Shown: one piece after another, positions 12,532 through 24,800 of the stretch
How positions within the stretch are numbered: position 1 is the first letter of the stretch
Layout: each line of letters opens with the position of its first letter
Program-made: the position numbers and the translations under genes
Assembly (NCBI GenBank): GCA_030562195.1
Contig: JAUJPP010000007.1
Coordinates: 17,233,769-17,297,768, forward strand
Source of the DNA: Nipponacmea schrenckii
Lineage: Eukaryota; Mollusca; Gastropoda; Lottiidae
DNA length: 64,000 nt
Reading direction: 5' to 3'
Notes under the pieces: generated by a model
What the model was told of the DNA's origin: nothing
What the model saw: the letters and a program-made list of their open reading frames with translations, nothing else
The model's database searches: none

Positions 12532-15238
12532 TACCACCTTGTTTAGGTATATTTATTGTCATGTCCATTATTTATTGTATAGATTCTGTAGTAAGTTATG
12601 TCATATGATCCTTAATATGAAACAATACTTAAACAACACAAGACATTTATATGTAAGTCTTATGACGTATATATTTGTCAGTGTCAGATTTTTATAAATG
12701 ATTGTAACATTAAAATAATATAAATAAGGCAATTGTTTAACAAAAGGTTCCTATTTAACCCAGGATTTGTTGCCTGAAGGTGGGAAGAGACAAGGAGACA
12801 AGGTACAGTGCCAAGTCTGATGTCCAGACAAGGATTATCATACAGTAGAAAATAGTAGAAGTGGATTGTGTCGGGATCAGTTTTCTGTGTATAAACTTCT
12901 TCTATTTTCTGGTGTATCAATAAGCCCAGACAAGGCATTGGTCCTTGTCTATGCCTATCTTTACATCTAATAGAACTTCTACAGAATTTATATCTCAGTG
13001 ATTATGGAGATTTTACTGTTGAAGCATTCCCCAATGGTGCTGGTTATCGTTTCTTTGTTTATAAACTAAGTTTGTTGTTATTGGTTAATCTGGTAGAAAT
13101 ATTACTGCTTGTTTTGTGGATAGATTTAAGCTATTGTTATTCCTCTCTTAACTCTTTAATTCATGTTGTATATTACCATGTATTAGATTTTATTATTAGC
13201 TAATTAAGGAATATTTGGACAATTGATTTTACTGTAAAGTGTCACATAGAATTTGAAATCAACAACTCTGGGTTTCTCTTGAGATCGTACAATCCATGAC
13301 AAAATTCATGGCATTAGCTGGTTAGTTAAATGTTTCAAGTCAAGATTTTATATATTGGTTGAATTTTTGAAACCTATTTGTACATAAATTATAAACAAAA
13401 TATATAATTTATATTGATTTCTGATATATTTCTGTTAAATTCATGATTACATTTCACACTTCCATATTTTATTGAAATATAAAACTCATTAATTCTTCTC
13501 ATCAAACTTATCCACAATATATGTTTTATATCCACAGATAGTTGTGGAGATTATCCACAGTCTATTATTACCGGTACTAGTCTAAATATAGCACATATTA
13601 TTATAAGGGAATTATTAAAAGTATATATTAATTTGTATATAAAGCTTTCAATGATCAAAATATCTTCAAATCAAATTAATTATATATGAATCAAATATTG
13701 GTGAGAATTGGTCACTACTTCTCAACTTACTTGACACAGAACTGTTTCTGAAGTGATGTTTTTTGCTACCATTAATGCTTTGGAGAATAGGGGGGCATTC
13801 ATGGTCTCGATTAGGTCATTAAAGTTCTCTGTCTGATATCTGTGGTTCTTGTAATCCGAATTAAAGTTTAAGTATTGTTTACAACTATTGTGGTGCTAAT
13901 ATTTAATAAAAATTAACAAGTAATTTGAAAAATAGACCAATTGACCAAATTGATAGTTTGACATTATTATTGGAAGTATTGTATATATTAAGAAATGAAA
14001 TGTTAGATATTATTGCTGTAAATTTTGATATTATTTATTTTTGGGTATTCCGGTTTTTCAGTTTTATTTTAAAACCTTGTTAAAAAGTTTTCTATATTTG
14101 TAGATAGTCTCAGTAAGATATATTAGGTTTTAAAATATATTTGATATACTGTTCATTGTCCTTTAAATAGAACATTTAAACCAAAAACCAAACACACTTT
14201 TAATGACTACCTCAATATATTTAAAGAGAAAGGTTTGCCATTTTCGCGTAACCAATCATACCTTAGCCTTTTGTAAGTTAAAATGATAATTTGTCATATT
14301 TGAGACACTGCGATATAAAGATATATATATTATATACTTCTGAAGTTTATTTCATATATTTGAGACTAAAATCAACCTGTGAAAAATCTGAGAACCTATC
14401 CCTTTCACGTGTCAGTTACAAACAGTTTGGTAACTGAAATTGATTTCTGAGAGCTGACACTTTTAAGGGCCTGCATCCAGTATTGATCCACATAAATAAT
14501 TAATGAGCTCTCTCAGTCTACATGGATATTTTTTAAAACTTTATCATGTAATTCACCATTTGCTGCCGAGCTTTATAGATAAAATTCAATTTTAAAGCAA
14601 ATTTATTGGATTATAAATGTACAGTGACACAAGAGAGAGCAGTTTATGACAGAGTATGTTGTTAACAACTGGTTTAGATATAACTAGTAAAAGATATTGA
14701 TGTCAGTTGAACTGAATAGTTAAAGTTGTTTAGGTTGTAATGAATACAATATAGTTCTGGACTGGTTTCATTAAATAAATACATGTAAAAATGTAAAAAT
14801 TGATCGTTATGGTAATGAATAGACAAGTTGCAGTGCATGATTATCAATGCTGTTGAAATAGTAGAAATGATTTATATCCACACTGTGCACAGACCCTTGT
14901 GTATTCACTTTTTCTGTATCTATTATTTCATATCAAACTCAGCTCCTTGTGTATTCCTAGTTTTAGAAGGTTTATGTTAAAATTATGGTAAAAAGTTTTG
15001 GTTATACCTGGCACAAGAATAATTTGTTTTTAAGAACCACTAATGATGAAAGAAAAAAGCATTGAGTGTGAATATGTTTATAACTGTTCTGAATCTTGAT
15101 GCATGTCTTTGTAAATCTATAAATCAAGCAGACTATTCTTGAAAAGGTCTTAGTGCTAGGATGTCTTAGGATCGTAACTTCTAACACTGTTTGTAATATA
15201 TCATATGGCTTTATGTTCTTATACTTTATACTTAAGTG
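12532..15238. other. HSPA13 3' flank, no further gene seen
   Basis: AT-rich. It presumably contains the HSPA13 3'UTR. A candidate AATAAA lies near 13900, but nothing fixes the cleavage site. No exons with plausible reading frames were found; the minus-strand frames at 12684-12938 and 15002-15244 are unsupported. Confidence 0.4.
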
Positions 15239-15893
15239 TAACACTGTTTCTAGGATGTTCTATGGTCTTAACATCTAACACTGTTTTTCAAGATATCCTA
15301 GGGTTCTAACACTGTTTCTAGGATGTCCCTGGGTTTTAACTGCTAACACTGTTTCTAGGATGTCCCAGGGTTTTAACTGCTAACACTGTTTCTAGGATGT
15401 CCCAGGGTTTTAACTGCTAACACTGTTTCTAGGATGTCCCAGGGTTTTAACTGCTAACACTGTTTCTAAGATATCCTTGGGTCTTAACTTCTAACAATTT
15501 TCTAAGATGTCCCAGGGTTTTAACTGCTAACACTGTTTCTAAGATATCCTTGGGTCTTAACTTCTAACAATTTTCTAACACTGTTTCTAGGATGTCCCTG
15601 GGTTTTAACTGCTAACACTGTTTCTAGGATGTCCCTGGGTTTTAACTGCTAACACTGTTACTAGGATATCCCAGGGTTTTAACTGCTAACACTGTTACTA
15701 GGATGTCCCTGGGTTTTAACTGCTAACACTGTTACTAGGATATCCCAGGGTTTTAACTGCTAACACTGTTACTAGGATGTCCCTGGGTTTTAACTGCTAA
15801 CACTGTTTCTAGGTTGTCCTAGGGTTCTAACACTGTTTCTAGGATGTCCCTGTGTTTAAACTGCTAACAATGTTTCTTGGACATCCTACTAGC
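15239..15893. repeat. 37 bp minisatellite
   Basis: About 16-17 tandem copies of a 37 bp unit containing GCTAACACTGTTTCTAGGAT and GTCCCAGGGTTTTAACT. Higher-order alternation is visible: units ending CCCTGGG and CCCAGGG, with GTTTCTAGG or GTTACTAGG variants, alternate between 15600 and 15800. Confidence 0.92.
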
Positions 15894-16518
15894 ACTAAAA
15901 TCATTTGTGGCCATGTTGTTATTGATGTTTGTTGTATGATATTGTTTATTGTTGACTAGTCATAGAAAAAGATTTAAAATCTGATAAAATAAAACTCTAT
16001 TTTCGCTATTTGTTTCATTTCAATTCATTTCACAACAATATGAAAGTCAATTGCATGAAGTAACAGATGTGGGAGATCTTTCTCTCAAAAATCATTCAAC
16101 AAAAATAGAGTATGGTACATAATTATTAAACACTACCAGTATATGAAATGTAGAAGGAACAGCATGTTTGGTTTGGTCCAGTTAATTTCATTATGGTCTG
16201 ATTATTGTGGCTGCAAGAAGCAAGCTCTAACTAACTAGACACAGATATAGAAGCACAGGATTTCAGAAATTTCTTACAATGATGGAATGAGCTGCAATAA
16301 TTTGTGGCTTCACCATCATCCAATTTACAATGTTTCACACTGGGTGAAAATAATAGTCATGCATTTATATGGGAGATAACTTTGGAAAGATATATGCATG
16401 CATCTTATTATATAGAAAATATTTCTCAGGTTAGAGTAGGACTGTAATCTGTAATATCTTATTTGACCAAAGCTTAAAACATCAAAGAGGCTGGTGTCTA
16501 TAAATCGAGATAGATCAG
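15894..16518. other. Non-coding spacer
   Basis: Nothing recognisable between the minisatellite and the pearl-like element. Confidence 0.4.
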
Positions 16519-17082
16519 TTTTTATACGCCCACATTATAATGTGGTCGTATATTGTCTTCACCCCCCATCCGTCCGTCCACAATTGCTTGTGAACGCAAT
16601 AGAGGCTACAGTTTTTGTCAGATTTAAATGAAACTTGCTGTGATCATTTATATTGATGAGATCTCGGACAAGTTCGAAATTGGCTATTTTTCGATGAACG
16701 GTTTTTGAGTTATTGCACTTGACTTAGCCAAAACGCGTCAAAATTGGCTTGTGAACGCGATAGAGACTACAGTTTTCATCGAATTTAAATGAAACTTTCT
16801 GTGATCAGTAATATTGATGAGATCTCGGACAAGTTCCAAATTGGCGATTTTTCGATGAACGGTTTTTGAGTTATTGCACTTGACTTAGCCAAAATGCGTC
16901 AAAATTGGCTTGTGAACGCGATAGACAATACAGTTTTCATCTGATTTTAATGAAATTTGTTGTGAACATTTATATTGATGAGAACTTGGATTAGACCTAA
17001 ATAATCTTAGAGTTTTTGCCTGTGTTAAAATAGAAAATGTATTTTAAAGTGGGCGTATCTTGCTAGGCAACCACTTGTTGTA
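16519..17082 (+). mobile_element. Pearl-like element with ~161 bp internal tandem repeats
   Basis: Begins with TTTTTATACGCCCACATTAT, where ATACGCCCACAT can fold on the following ATGTGGTCGTAT. A short CCGTCCGTCC microsatellite comes next, then about three ~161 bp repeats whose starts read TTGCTTGTGAACGCAATAGA (near 16584), TTGGCTTGTGAACGCGATAG (near 16744) and the same again near 16905. It ends with GTGGGCGTATCTTGCTAGGC. The layout (hairpin, CCGT microsatellite, ~160 bp core repeats) matches the non-autonomous 'pearl' elements described in bivalves. There is no coding capacity. Confidence 0.75.
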
Positions 17083-17460
17083 TAATTTATAACATATACC
17101 CTCATGCCTATGTGAATATGAGTAATATCCAAATATAGATTATCAATATTGACCATCTTAATCTCATTCAAATCTTATATTATATATGGTTGATCAGAGT
17201 AAACTCTATCCATACCATTATCTGTGGAAATTTAATTGGTTTGACCCCTGAAAATAAAAAAAATATGACCTAAGTAACATATTTGACGTAAGTGTATATC
17301 GATTGTTATTTTTTGAATAATTATTTTGTTCATCTTATAATAGAAAAATATTAATCTAAAAGTTGGCCTAAGTCACCATTTATTATTTGCATTTCATTTC
17401 ATTTAAAAAGTGACAAAAACGTACCAAATTTCCAGACCAATTTGACAAGTAGCAGAGCTT
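17083..17460. other. Non-coding spacer upstream of the candidate MFSD10 promoter
   Basis: AT-rich sequence with no gene or repeat recognised. Confidence 0.4.
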
Positions 17461-17600
17461 GCTTGATTCCACGTGGCTAATTTACATACGTAAACATAAC
17501 CTTTAACCTTTTGACGTCATATTTGACCCCTGAACTCATGAAAACAGGAAGATATGGCCGACATGAGGAGATGTGAAAAACTTGCTTGAGTTAAAACTTG
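17461..17600 (+). promoter_or_regulatory. Candidate MFSD10 promoter with E-box and CRE palindromes
   Basis: Two perfect 8 bp palindromes lie 43 bases apart: CCACGTGG (17469-17476, CACGTG E-box) and TGACGTCA (17512-17519, consensus CRE). They are followed by GAAGATATGGCCGACATG and, downstream, a strong splice donor at 17660. The first MFSD10 coding exon starts with untranslated bases right after an acceptor, so a separate 5' exon must exist upstream, and this is the best candidate. Assignment is inference. Confidence 0.4.
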
Positions 17601-17659
17601 TTAATGATCACTCGATTGTCGGCGACTGAGAAGAAGAGACTGTTACAGTACAGCTTATA
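17560..17659 (+). other. Candidate 5' untranslated first exon of MFSD10
   Basis: Sequence downstream of the E-box/CRE pair ends in ATA|GTAAGT at 17659/17660, a near-consensus donor. Joining it to the acceptor at 21875 would give a non-coding leader exon and a ~4.2 kb intron. The transcription start is not determinable here. Confidence 0.3.
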
Positions 17660-18149
17660 GTAAGTAGTTTCAAGTTTTCTCTATTTAATGGAGAAAAGGT
17701 ACTTTCTTTCATTTTAATAAATCATGTTTGAGAACATAACATTAACAAAACTTCGACTTTTACAGTTTTAGTTTTATCCCACTCCCTACCCTACACAGAA
17801 GAAGTGACTTGAGAGACCATAATAAGTTTTTTTTAGTGATTTTAGTTTACATAAAATTAAGGGTACACAATACCTAATCGGACACTAAACACAATGTGAA
17901 AATGCCAAGTCATTATATTAGTATGGATTTCACATTCTATTCAGTTCCTTTGATTATAGCCCATAACTGTCCTGTTCTATGTTTCTTCCTGTTCTGGACT
18001 GATCGATGCTGATATAGATTAAGACACCAGTGACAGAATATTAGTTTAAAAACTTGAGTGAATATTGTCTCTTATTTACAAATGTTAGTTTTACCATGAT
18101 GATCAGTCCTGAAATTATGTTGTATGCTGAAGAATAGGCCCTACTTTCA

Positions 18150-18469
18150 TTAAAGTGATACCGGGTTTTAGAATCAAATTTTAATTCTCAAGAATGTCAA
18201 TATGAGTATATATTTATCAGTGTACTTACTTGTCATAAAGTAACAGAATCCCTTAAACTCTGGAAAACTCACAAAACTGAGTCATTATTGAACAAATGCT
18301 TAATCAATTTATTAAGTGTTTTCAATAATAGTTGCATTTTTATGGATAGGATATGGATTTTTATTAAGATTCTGTTATGTTATTTTATGACAGCATGTAT
18401 ATCTACTGGTATATTATTGACCAAGTTTAAGATTTTTAATTCATTCTAAGACGCAGTGATCTTTTAAAC
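18150..18469. mobile_element. TTAA-flanked MITE (family 1, copy b)
   Basis: Left end TTAAAGTGATACCGGGTTTT; the right end reads CTAAGACGCAGTGATCTTTT then AAA. Aligns over most of its length with the reverse complement of 2173-2537, with shared words AATTTTAATTCTCAAGAATG and TCAATATGAGTATATA. No coding capacity. Confidence 0.7.
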
Positions 18470-18519
18470 AAGATCTTCTAATTTTTATTTTATATTTACT
18501 GATAAACTATGTTACTATA

Positions 18520-18612
18520 GTTGGCCGAGTGGCCTAGACGGTTGACATGTATTGCTAGATTAGGTGCCTGACTCTGAGATCGCTTGTTCGGAACCCATTC
18601 GGGTCTCAGCCA
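18520..18612 (+). repeat. tRNA-like sequence, probably a SINE head or pseudo-tRNA
   Basis: Box A-like TTGGCCGAGTGGCCTAGACG starts at about 18521 and box B-like TTGTTCGGAACCC at about 18584, spaced as in a class II (Leu/Ser) tRNA. The acceptor and anticodon stems do not pair well, and no CCA-ready 3' end is seen. A working tRNA gene is therefore unlikely; a tRNA-derived SINE or decayed tRNA fits better. Confidence 0.5.
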
Positions 18613-19279
18613 ATTTTCACCACGATAATCTGTGCTATACCAAGAAAGTATTATCCCAATATAAAATATTGTATGTTACTATCATTTGCTCATTTTTTCA
18701 ATTAATGTTTATCTGTAGTATTAAAATAATATATCATTCTGTACTGTTATCAATTCATCATTAAATTTTTGAATATATCATTTATGTAAAACATTGCAAT
18801 TCATGAATATTAATGATATCTAAGAAATCTACATAGTTCATGTATATAAATCAGATATCATATTAGTTAAAGGTATACAGCTACATTTAGAAATTAGTCT
18901 TTATGATATTATTTTCAGTAAATTGCATCATGAACATTTTTGATACTAAATTGCAGAATTTAAGAAATTAAGCTTTCTGCATAAAAGTTGCATGCATTAC
19001 CAGAATCAGAATACAAGGATAATTGGCAGACATTTTTAAAAGCGTGACCTTACTGAAGTACTTTTCTATAGATACCTGAAGATATTTCTATTTCATCTGG
19101 CTGATTAAGTCTGGTATTGAAATTAAATGGACCTGAATTAGTTTTGTGTCTGTTTCAATGTCCATGTTAATCCTAGGGTAAAAGATCCACTCACTCACAG
19201 ACTAAGTGAAGAATTGACATGTTGTTTTTAAACTGTCAGCATAATCTGATATAGTAAAAGAGTAATAAAAGTCAAATGT

Positions 19280-19497
19280 TTTTTAGGGACATGTTCGCAG
19301 TACACCATCAAAATTTGAGGTTTTTGATCCATGTGTGTCTGAAGATTGATACCGCAGTATATAGAAAGACATAGGTTTAGAAATAGAAAGTAAAATTTCT
19401 AGTTTGAGATATTTTTGAATAATTTATTTGATTTTCATGCATTTCTAGTACCCCACCACGAGAACTCATGAATATGTCTCTTTAAATTTTTTGATAC
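19280..19497. mobile_element. TTAA-type MITE (family 3, copy a)
   Basis: Left end TTTTAGGGACATGTTCGC; right end GAATATGTCTCTTTAAA, which is complementary to the left. Shares ATTTTCATGCATTTCTAGTA with the longer copy at 62428-62737. No open frame. Confidence 0.6.
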
Positions 19498-20341
19498 TTC
19501 AGTACAGTAGACAAAAAACATACATTGATTCAGGTCACTATATAATAATAAAACATAGAAGTAGCTAAAATCTCATAGTTGGATGCAGTTTGACAATTGC
19601 TAGAGGACAATAATAGGTGACTATCATTTTGTTACCGGCTGATTTGGTTTGGGTTATTAAACTAGTTTTATGAAAGCATTAAAGTAAAACTGTGTGCAGA
19701 TTATATTGATAAGTTTTTTTTAATTTTAAATCAAATAAATGGTTTTTGTGCAGAAAAGCTTCCATGTTCTTTGAATGATCATCTTTGTTTTTGAGCATCG
19801 GAAATTGGATTTTATTATACCTGGGTAAACAAAATCTCTACTTTCAAATTATATGCATACAGCATAAGTCTTTTCTCCTTTAGTCCAGGAGGATAAATTT
19901 GGTTTGGGTCTTTAGTAAATTTGGAAACTAGAAATTCAACAGTTAACAAATTTTAAACATCACAGAATCAAGTACTTATATCACTTAGACAGGGATTAGT
20001 AAAATAGGTTAAAATTCACTGCTTAAATAATTAACTCCACACACAAACTGTGGTATATTTACTTAGGTAATTACTGGTCGAAATTTATTTAACTTTGTCA
20101 AATGAGACATTGACAGTTGTTTTACAGTTAATGTTTTAACTTTAGGATGAGCAGGATTATTTTCAGTTATGAAAGGCATAACATAGTCAGAAATAGTATA
20201 TCTATATATCTTGTGCTTCTTTACCTATGTCTATTTCTATATGTCTTATAAACAGCATAACATGGTTGGCCTTGTTGTTCATTTCAATTGACTCTATTAC
20301 AGTATAAAAATAGATGATCCTCTTTAGAGTTGTGGAAGTGA

Positions 20342-20411
20342 ACCCTACCCTTCCTTATCTTACCCTACCCTTCCTTATCTTACCCTACCCTTCCTTATCT
20401 TACCCTACCCA
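20342..20411. repeat. 20 bp tandem repeat, ~3.5 copies
   Basis: Near-perfect copies of CCCTACCCTTCCTTATCTTA followed by a partial unit. Confidence 0.9.
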
Positions 20412-21414
20412 AGCCTACCTCCAAGTACTAGTATGTGGTTTAACAATCAACATTTAATATTCAAATAACCTCAGGGTCAATACTGGGCTAATTTAGTTAT
20501 TTAATGATCTTTTAATTACATTTGAAATAAAGGATAAAACTATAATATTCAGTTTGGTTTATTTATCTCATAATTTCTATAGACTTGAATTCAAGTGTAT
20601 AATTGATCATACCCTTGGGCTAACTGAACTAGGGTTAGATTTATATTAAAAACTACTGGAGCTATTAATTTTGTGAATTAGGTAATCATTGTGTTTCCAC
20701 TGAGAATTGGGGAGTAAAACTGACTCTAAAATTAACTTTATTGCCAAATACACTGAATTTAACTGATATCTGAACAACTTTAGCCTCAATCACAATATAA
20801 AATATAATTCTTCAATGGCATATTCGAAGCACAAGCGTAGATAAATGAAAAAAATTGTTATGGATAGACACTTCTATAATAATTATTACTTTCAACGTTT
20901 CAATGTGGTTCTCACACCGTCATCAGGAATATCATGGGTATAAACAACAAGGGAGTAAATATACATAGGCAACAATAACAACAACAATTAAACAAGCACA
21001 CTATGGAAGCCATTATAATAAGGGATTAGACCAATAGGGTACAGAAAGCCAATTGGAAATAATGGTAAAGATGGATCAAGGAGATCAAAGAAGAAGGGTG
21101 TCCCATATCCTTAATAGATGGTATCCCTGGTCTCTACTGAGGGTGGGTTGCAGTTTCCTTATGAGGATACTTTCATGGTATTTACGGGTTGTTTTGTCTG
21201 GGAGATTGGTAATCAGTTTTAACTTGAAGCTTATAATAATTAATTGTAAAGGTATACTTCTCAGCAGTCAATTTTACTATAACCTTGATTCTTGTTATCC
21301 AGTTTATCTAATCTTGTCAAATAGATAAAGATCTGGGTATTTCTTTCTGGTAAACTTATTATAAATTTGTAGATTGAGGTGTGAAGACTAAATTGCGGTG
21401 GAGGAACTTTTAAT

Positions 21415-21680
21415 GGGGTGAGGGATTTAAGGTGTGGTGAGACTATATGGGGTGGGGCAGATTGTATCAGGTGTGTGGAGATTGTATGTGAGTGGGGAGA
21501 CTGTATGTGGTGTGGGGAGACTGTATTGGGGTGTGGAAGTCTGTATGTGTTGTGGGGAGACTGTATGGAGTGGGGAGACTGTATGGGCTTGTGGAGACTG
21601 TATTGGGGTTTGCAGACTGAAGGGAGGCAAGCAGACTTTTGGGGGGGGCGGTTAAAGGGGAGACTGTATAGGTTGAAGAG
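21415..21680 (+). repeat. G-rich degenerate repeat with G-quadruplex potential
   Basis: Repeated GTGGGGAGACTGTAT modules with many GGGG runs and an uninterrupted G8 near 21639-21646. The region is strongly purine-skewed compared with the AT-rich surroundings. Open frames on both strands here (21418-21711, 21434-21655, 21427-21630) are by-products of the repeat. It ends about 200 bases before the first MFSD10 coding exon. Confidence 0.75.
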
Positions 21681-21895
21681 TAGTGGAGATACTACAGTGG
21701 AGCCTGCGTAATTAAACAGTGAACAATGTTTTCAGAGAGATGGTTGGCTATTTAAGGTCTTTGTTAAGATGGCAGAAGTAAAAAATGTCCCTTTTTCCTC
21801 ACTGTATCATTTTTCCGGTCTGATCCGATCTTTATCAGACCAGACTCTTCTCATTCATCTTTAATTTATTCTTCAGGAAGCCAGATTAAACCAAG

Positions 21896-24800
21896 ATGGA
21901 GTTACGAAACACAAAGAATATTGTTGAAGGTTCAACCAAGGTTAAGATCAATGATGAAGTGGCACTGAAGAGAATGAATCGTGTGGTTTTAATTGTTTTT
22001 ATTTCCTTGGTCTTAGATCTTCTTGCCTTCACAGTTATATTACCTCTGCTGCCCTCCATATTAGATTACTATGGTAACAATGACAAGGTGAGCTAAGTTT
22101 GAATCAAAATTCTAGGCAGCGATAAATTGCAGGTTTGATTGCATTTACACTAAACTTGATATATTTATGTTTATTGATGAGATCTCAAATGAATTTGTGA
22201 ACATTTTTTAAAGAGTTATTGTCCTTGTTTTAAACAAAATGAATTTAATGTGCAATTCCTTTTTTAATGGGGTTAGATAGTACCTAAAACTTTTTCAAGT
22301 GCCTTCTAATTCTGTACCTAGTGTTGAAAAAAGTTATCAAAAACTGACATAGTGGCTTGTTATAAATTTGAATTGCAGAATTAAATGAAAACAATATTGA
22401 GATTTGACATACCGGTTTTATAAAGGTTATCTAGATTGCAAGATGACCTTACATTGATAGTAACAAGTCAATGTATTAGTTTGTTACATAAAAAACCCTA
22501 CTTGTGTACGTGTTAGATTATATTAAGATAGATAAAATACAGGGTCTGGTGTGAGAGAATTGATACAGTTGAACATTGTTTATGGTTCTATTTTTTACTA
22601 TATCAATAATCCTAGACAATACATGTCCATTCACATCTTGAGTATAAAATTATATACTCGTTTTAAATTATCCCTCTTGATTAAGAGTGTGACCATTTAT
22701 ATTGATAAGATCTTGAATCCTTGATTCAAATTTGTCATTATTTGATGAACTTTTTGAGTTATTGCCCTTGAATTATTAAAAAAACTTCTAGATTTGTTAA
22801 GACCAATGTTTTCATCCAATGTTAACGAAATTTGGTGTGATTCTATATATTGATTGCTATTTTGAGATTTGACACAGATTGAAGGCCACCCTTGATAATT
22901 TGGCGTGCATATCGTGCTAGGCAATCACTTGCTATTATTTATCTGTATTTAGTTGTTTGAAGGTTTATACTTATATGATAAGAATAGGACGTAAAACTCT
23001 ATTCATTTCATATATATTTATGTCATGAGAAGGCCGGGGTATCTAATGACTGGTAAACATACCAGATGGACATTAAGGTCCATAATAAACTTGTTATTTG
23101 CTAATTGAACATGGATTACAGTAGCTAGTAACATCTGTCTAACTTCTCATTGTAAGGAAGTTATGAAATCTGTATCATTATATCAGCTGTAGAATCAATG
23201 AAATCTTCCCATCAACTTGTAGAATTATATATCATATTCTTTCTGTGTTCTATTGTAGCTGAAACATTTAATTTATAATTTCAGCAAGGGCTATATACCT
23301 ATATTAAAACATCAGTTAGTAATTTCCGAGAGTTTGTTGGAGCACCAGACACGCCACGATGGAACTCAGTTTTATTTGGGGGTATGTGTGATATTATACA
23401 CTTCTATTCCTGTGATTTATTACTTTTGGTTAGGTTGTCATGATGATATTTACCAGGGCCAATAAATGTATTGTTAGTTATTCTTTCATTGTACTTATCA
23501 TTCATATGATATAATGAGTAATAGCATTTACCAGATTAGAATAAATATATATATTACACTGAAGCAATTAACAACACAATGGCAATGAAGGATTTTTTTT
23601 ATCTCAATTTTAAAAGTTTATATGCAAAATTAGAATTATAAGTGATCAAGTTGACGCATTTTACCATTTGGCATAAATCGAAGTTTTTATTGACATCATT
23701 ATGAGTTAAAAGTTATTTCTAAGTGATAGGCTAGTGGCTATTTAAGCTTCAATATAAAGTAACTTAGCTTCAAGCCCACACCCCTATTGGTACTAGGTTC
23801 ATTAACACTATCAAATATCACCTTGTGATCAGTTTACAATTGTTATTTTCAGGACTTATTGGCTCGTTGTTTTCAATATTAAATTTTTTAAGTGCTCCAG
23901 TGATAGGAGCAGCTAGTGATAAATATGGTAGAAAACCTCTCATGTTAGTTTGTATGGTGAGTTGTTATTTTTTTTTATTCAAAAGCATTATATACATTGA
24001 TGTAGTTTTAACATTTAAACATTGAGTTTTTAACATATCTTTAGTAGTGTAGGCCTACAACATTTTCATGAAATTTGTTATTTCTTACAAACTGTATGTT
24101 GGTTTTGGTACTGAAAAGTGACAGGAATAGTTGAATAAGAAATATTTTGTCTTGTACTTAGCTATAATAGTTTGAAAAAAAGTATGGATTTAGCAGTTTT
24201 TATATCTGTATAATACTAGCAATGGTTTTGATCTTTCTGAGAGAAGAGATAGAATTATAATTGATAAATAACATACACTGTAACAATGCTAACAATATAG
24301 TCTTTATAGCGACGGATGTAACATCTGTGAGATTATTTTATTCATTAAAAAAGTTCATAATTCTAATAAGAACTCCTATGGCAACCATGTAATAAATGTT
24401 ATCTGATATATACCTAATACATTCTTCATTATTACCTGGAGATTTTGTACTGTCATTGATCTATCAACTACAAAACCAACAGAATCATCTAAATTGAACC
24501 AATCCAGCTTCTAACTAGCCTGGGATAGTAGCTTCAACTGAAAGCAAACATTAACTTGGGAGCTACCAACTGCCACATTGTTTGCAATATCAGCTTCTGC
24601 TGTAAGCAAATGTTAACTTGTCTACCAACACCATACTATCTAAATCTAAATACCCGAAACACTCTTTGTCCTGACAGTATTCCCTAATACAGTATTGTTC
24701 TAAGCACAAACAGCATTATATACTTTTTGCTTTAAGTTTATTGTAATTTTACTCTAGTTAAATTCTATATAATATATATAATATTGTAGGCTGGTGTAGC

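Larger units (their letters stand above)
17660..21875 (+). other. Probable first intron of MFSD10
   Basis: No coding exon recognised. It holds a family-1 MITE (18150-18469), a tRNA-like SINE head (18520-18612), a family-3 MITE (19280-19497), a 20 bp repeat (20342-20411) and a G-rich array (21415-21680). It ends in an acceptor, ATTTATTCTTCAG, at 21875. Confidence 0.35.

Noticed and set aside
13508..13561. Two TTATCCACA words resembling bacterial DnaA boxes
   Set aside because: The window is clearly eukaryotic nuclear DNA; AT-rich chance matches.
18520..18612. Functional tRNA-Leu/Ser gene
   Set aside because: Boxes A and B are present but the acceptor and anticodon stems do not pair; kept only as a tRNA-like repeat.
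21418..21711. Overlapping frames on both strands in the G-rich tract
   Set aside because: Low-complexity repeat read in several frames (Cys/Gly/Trp or Pro/Ser/Thr only); not coding.
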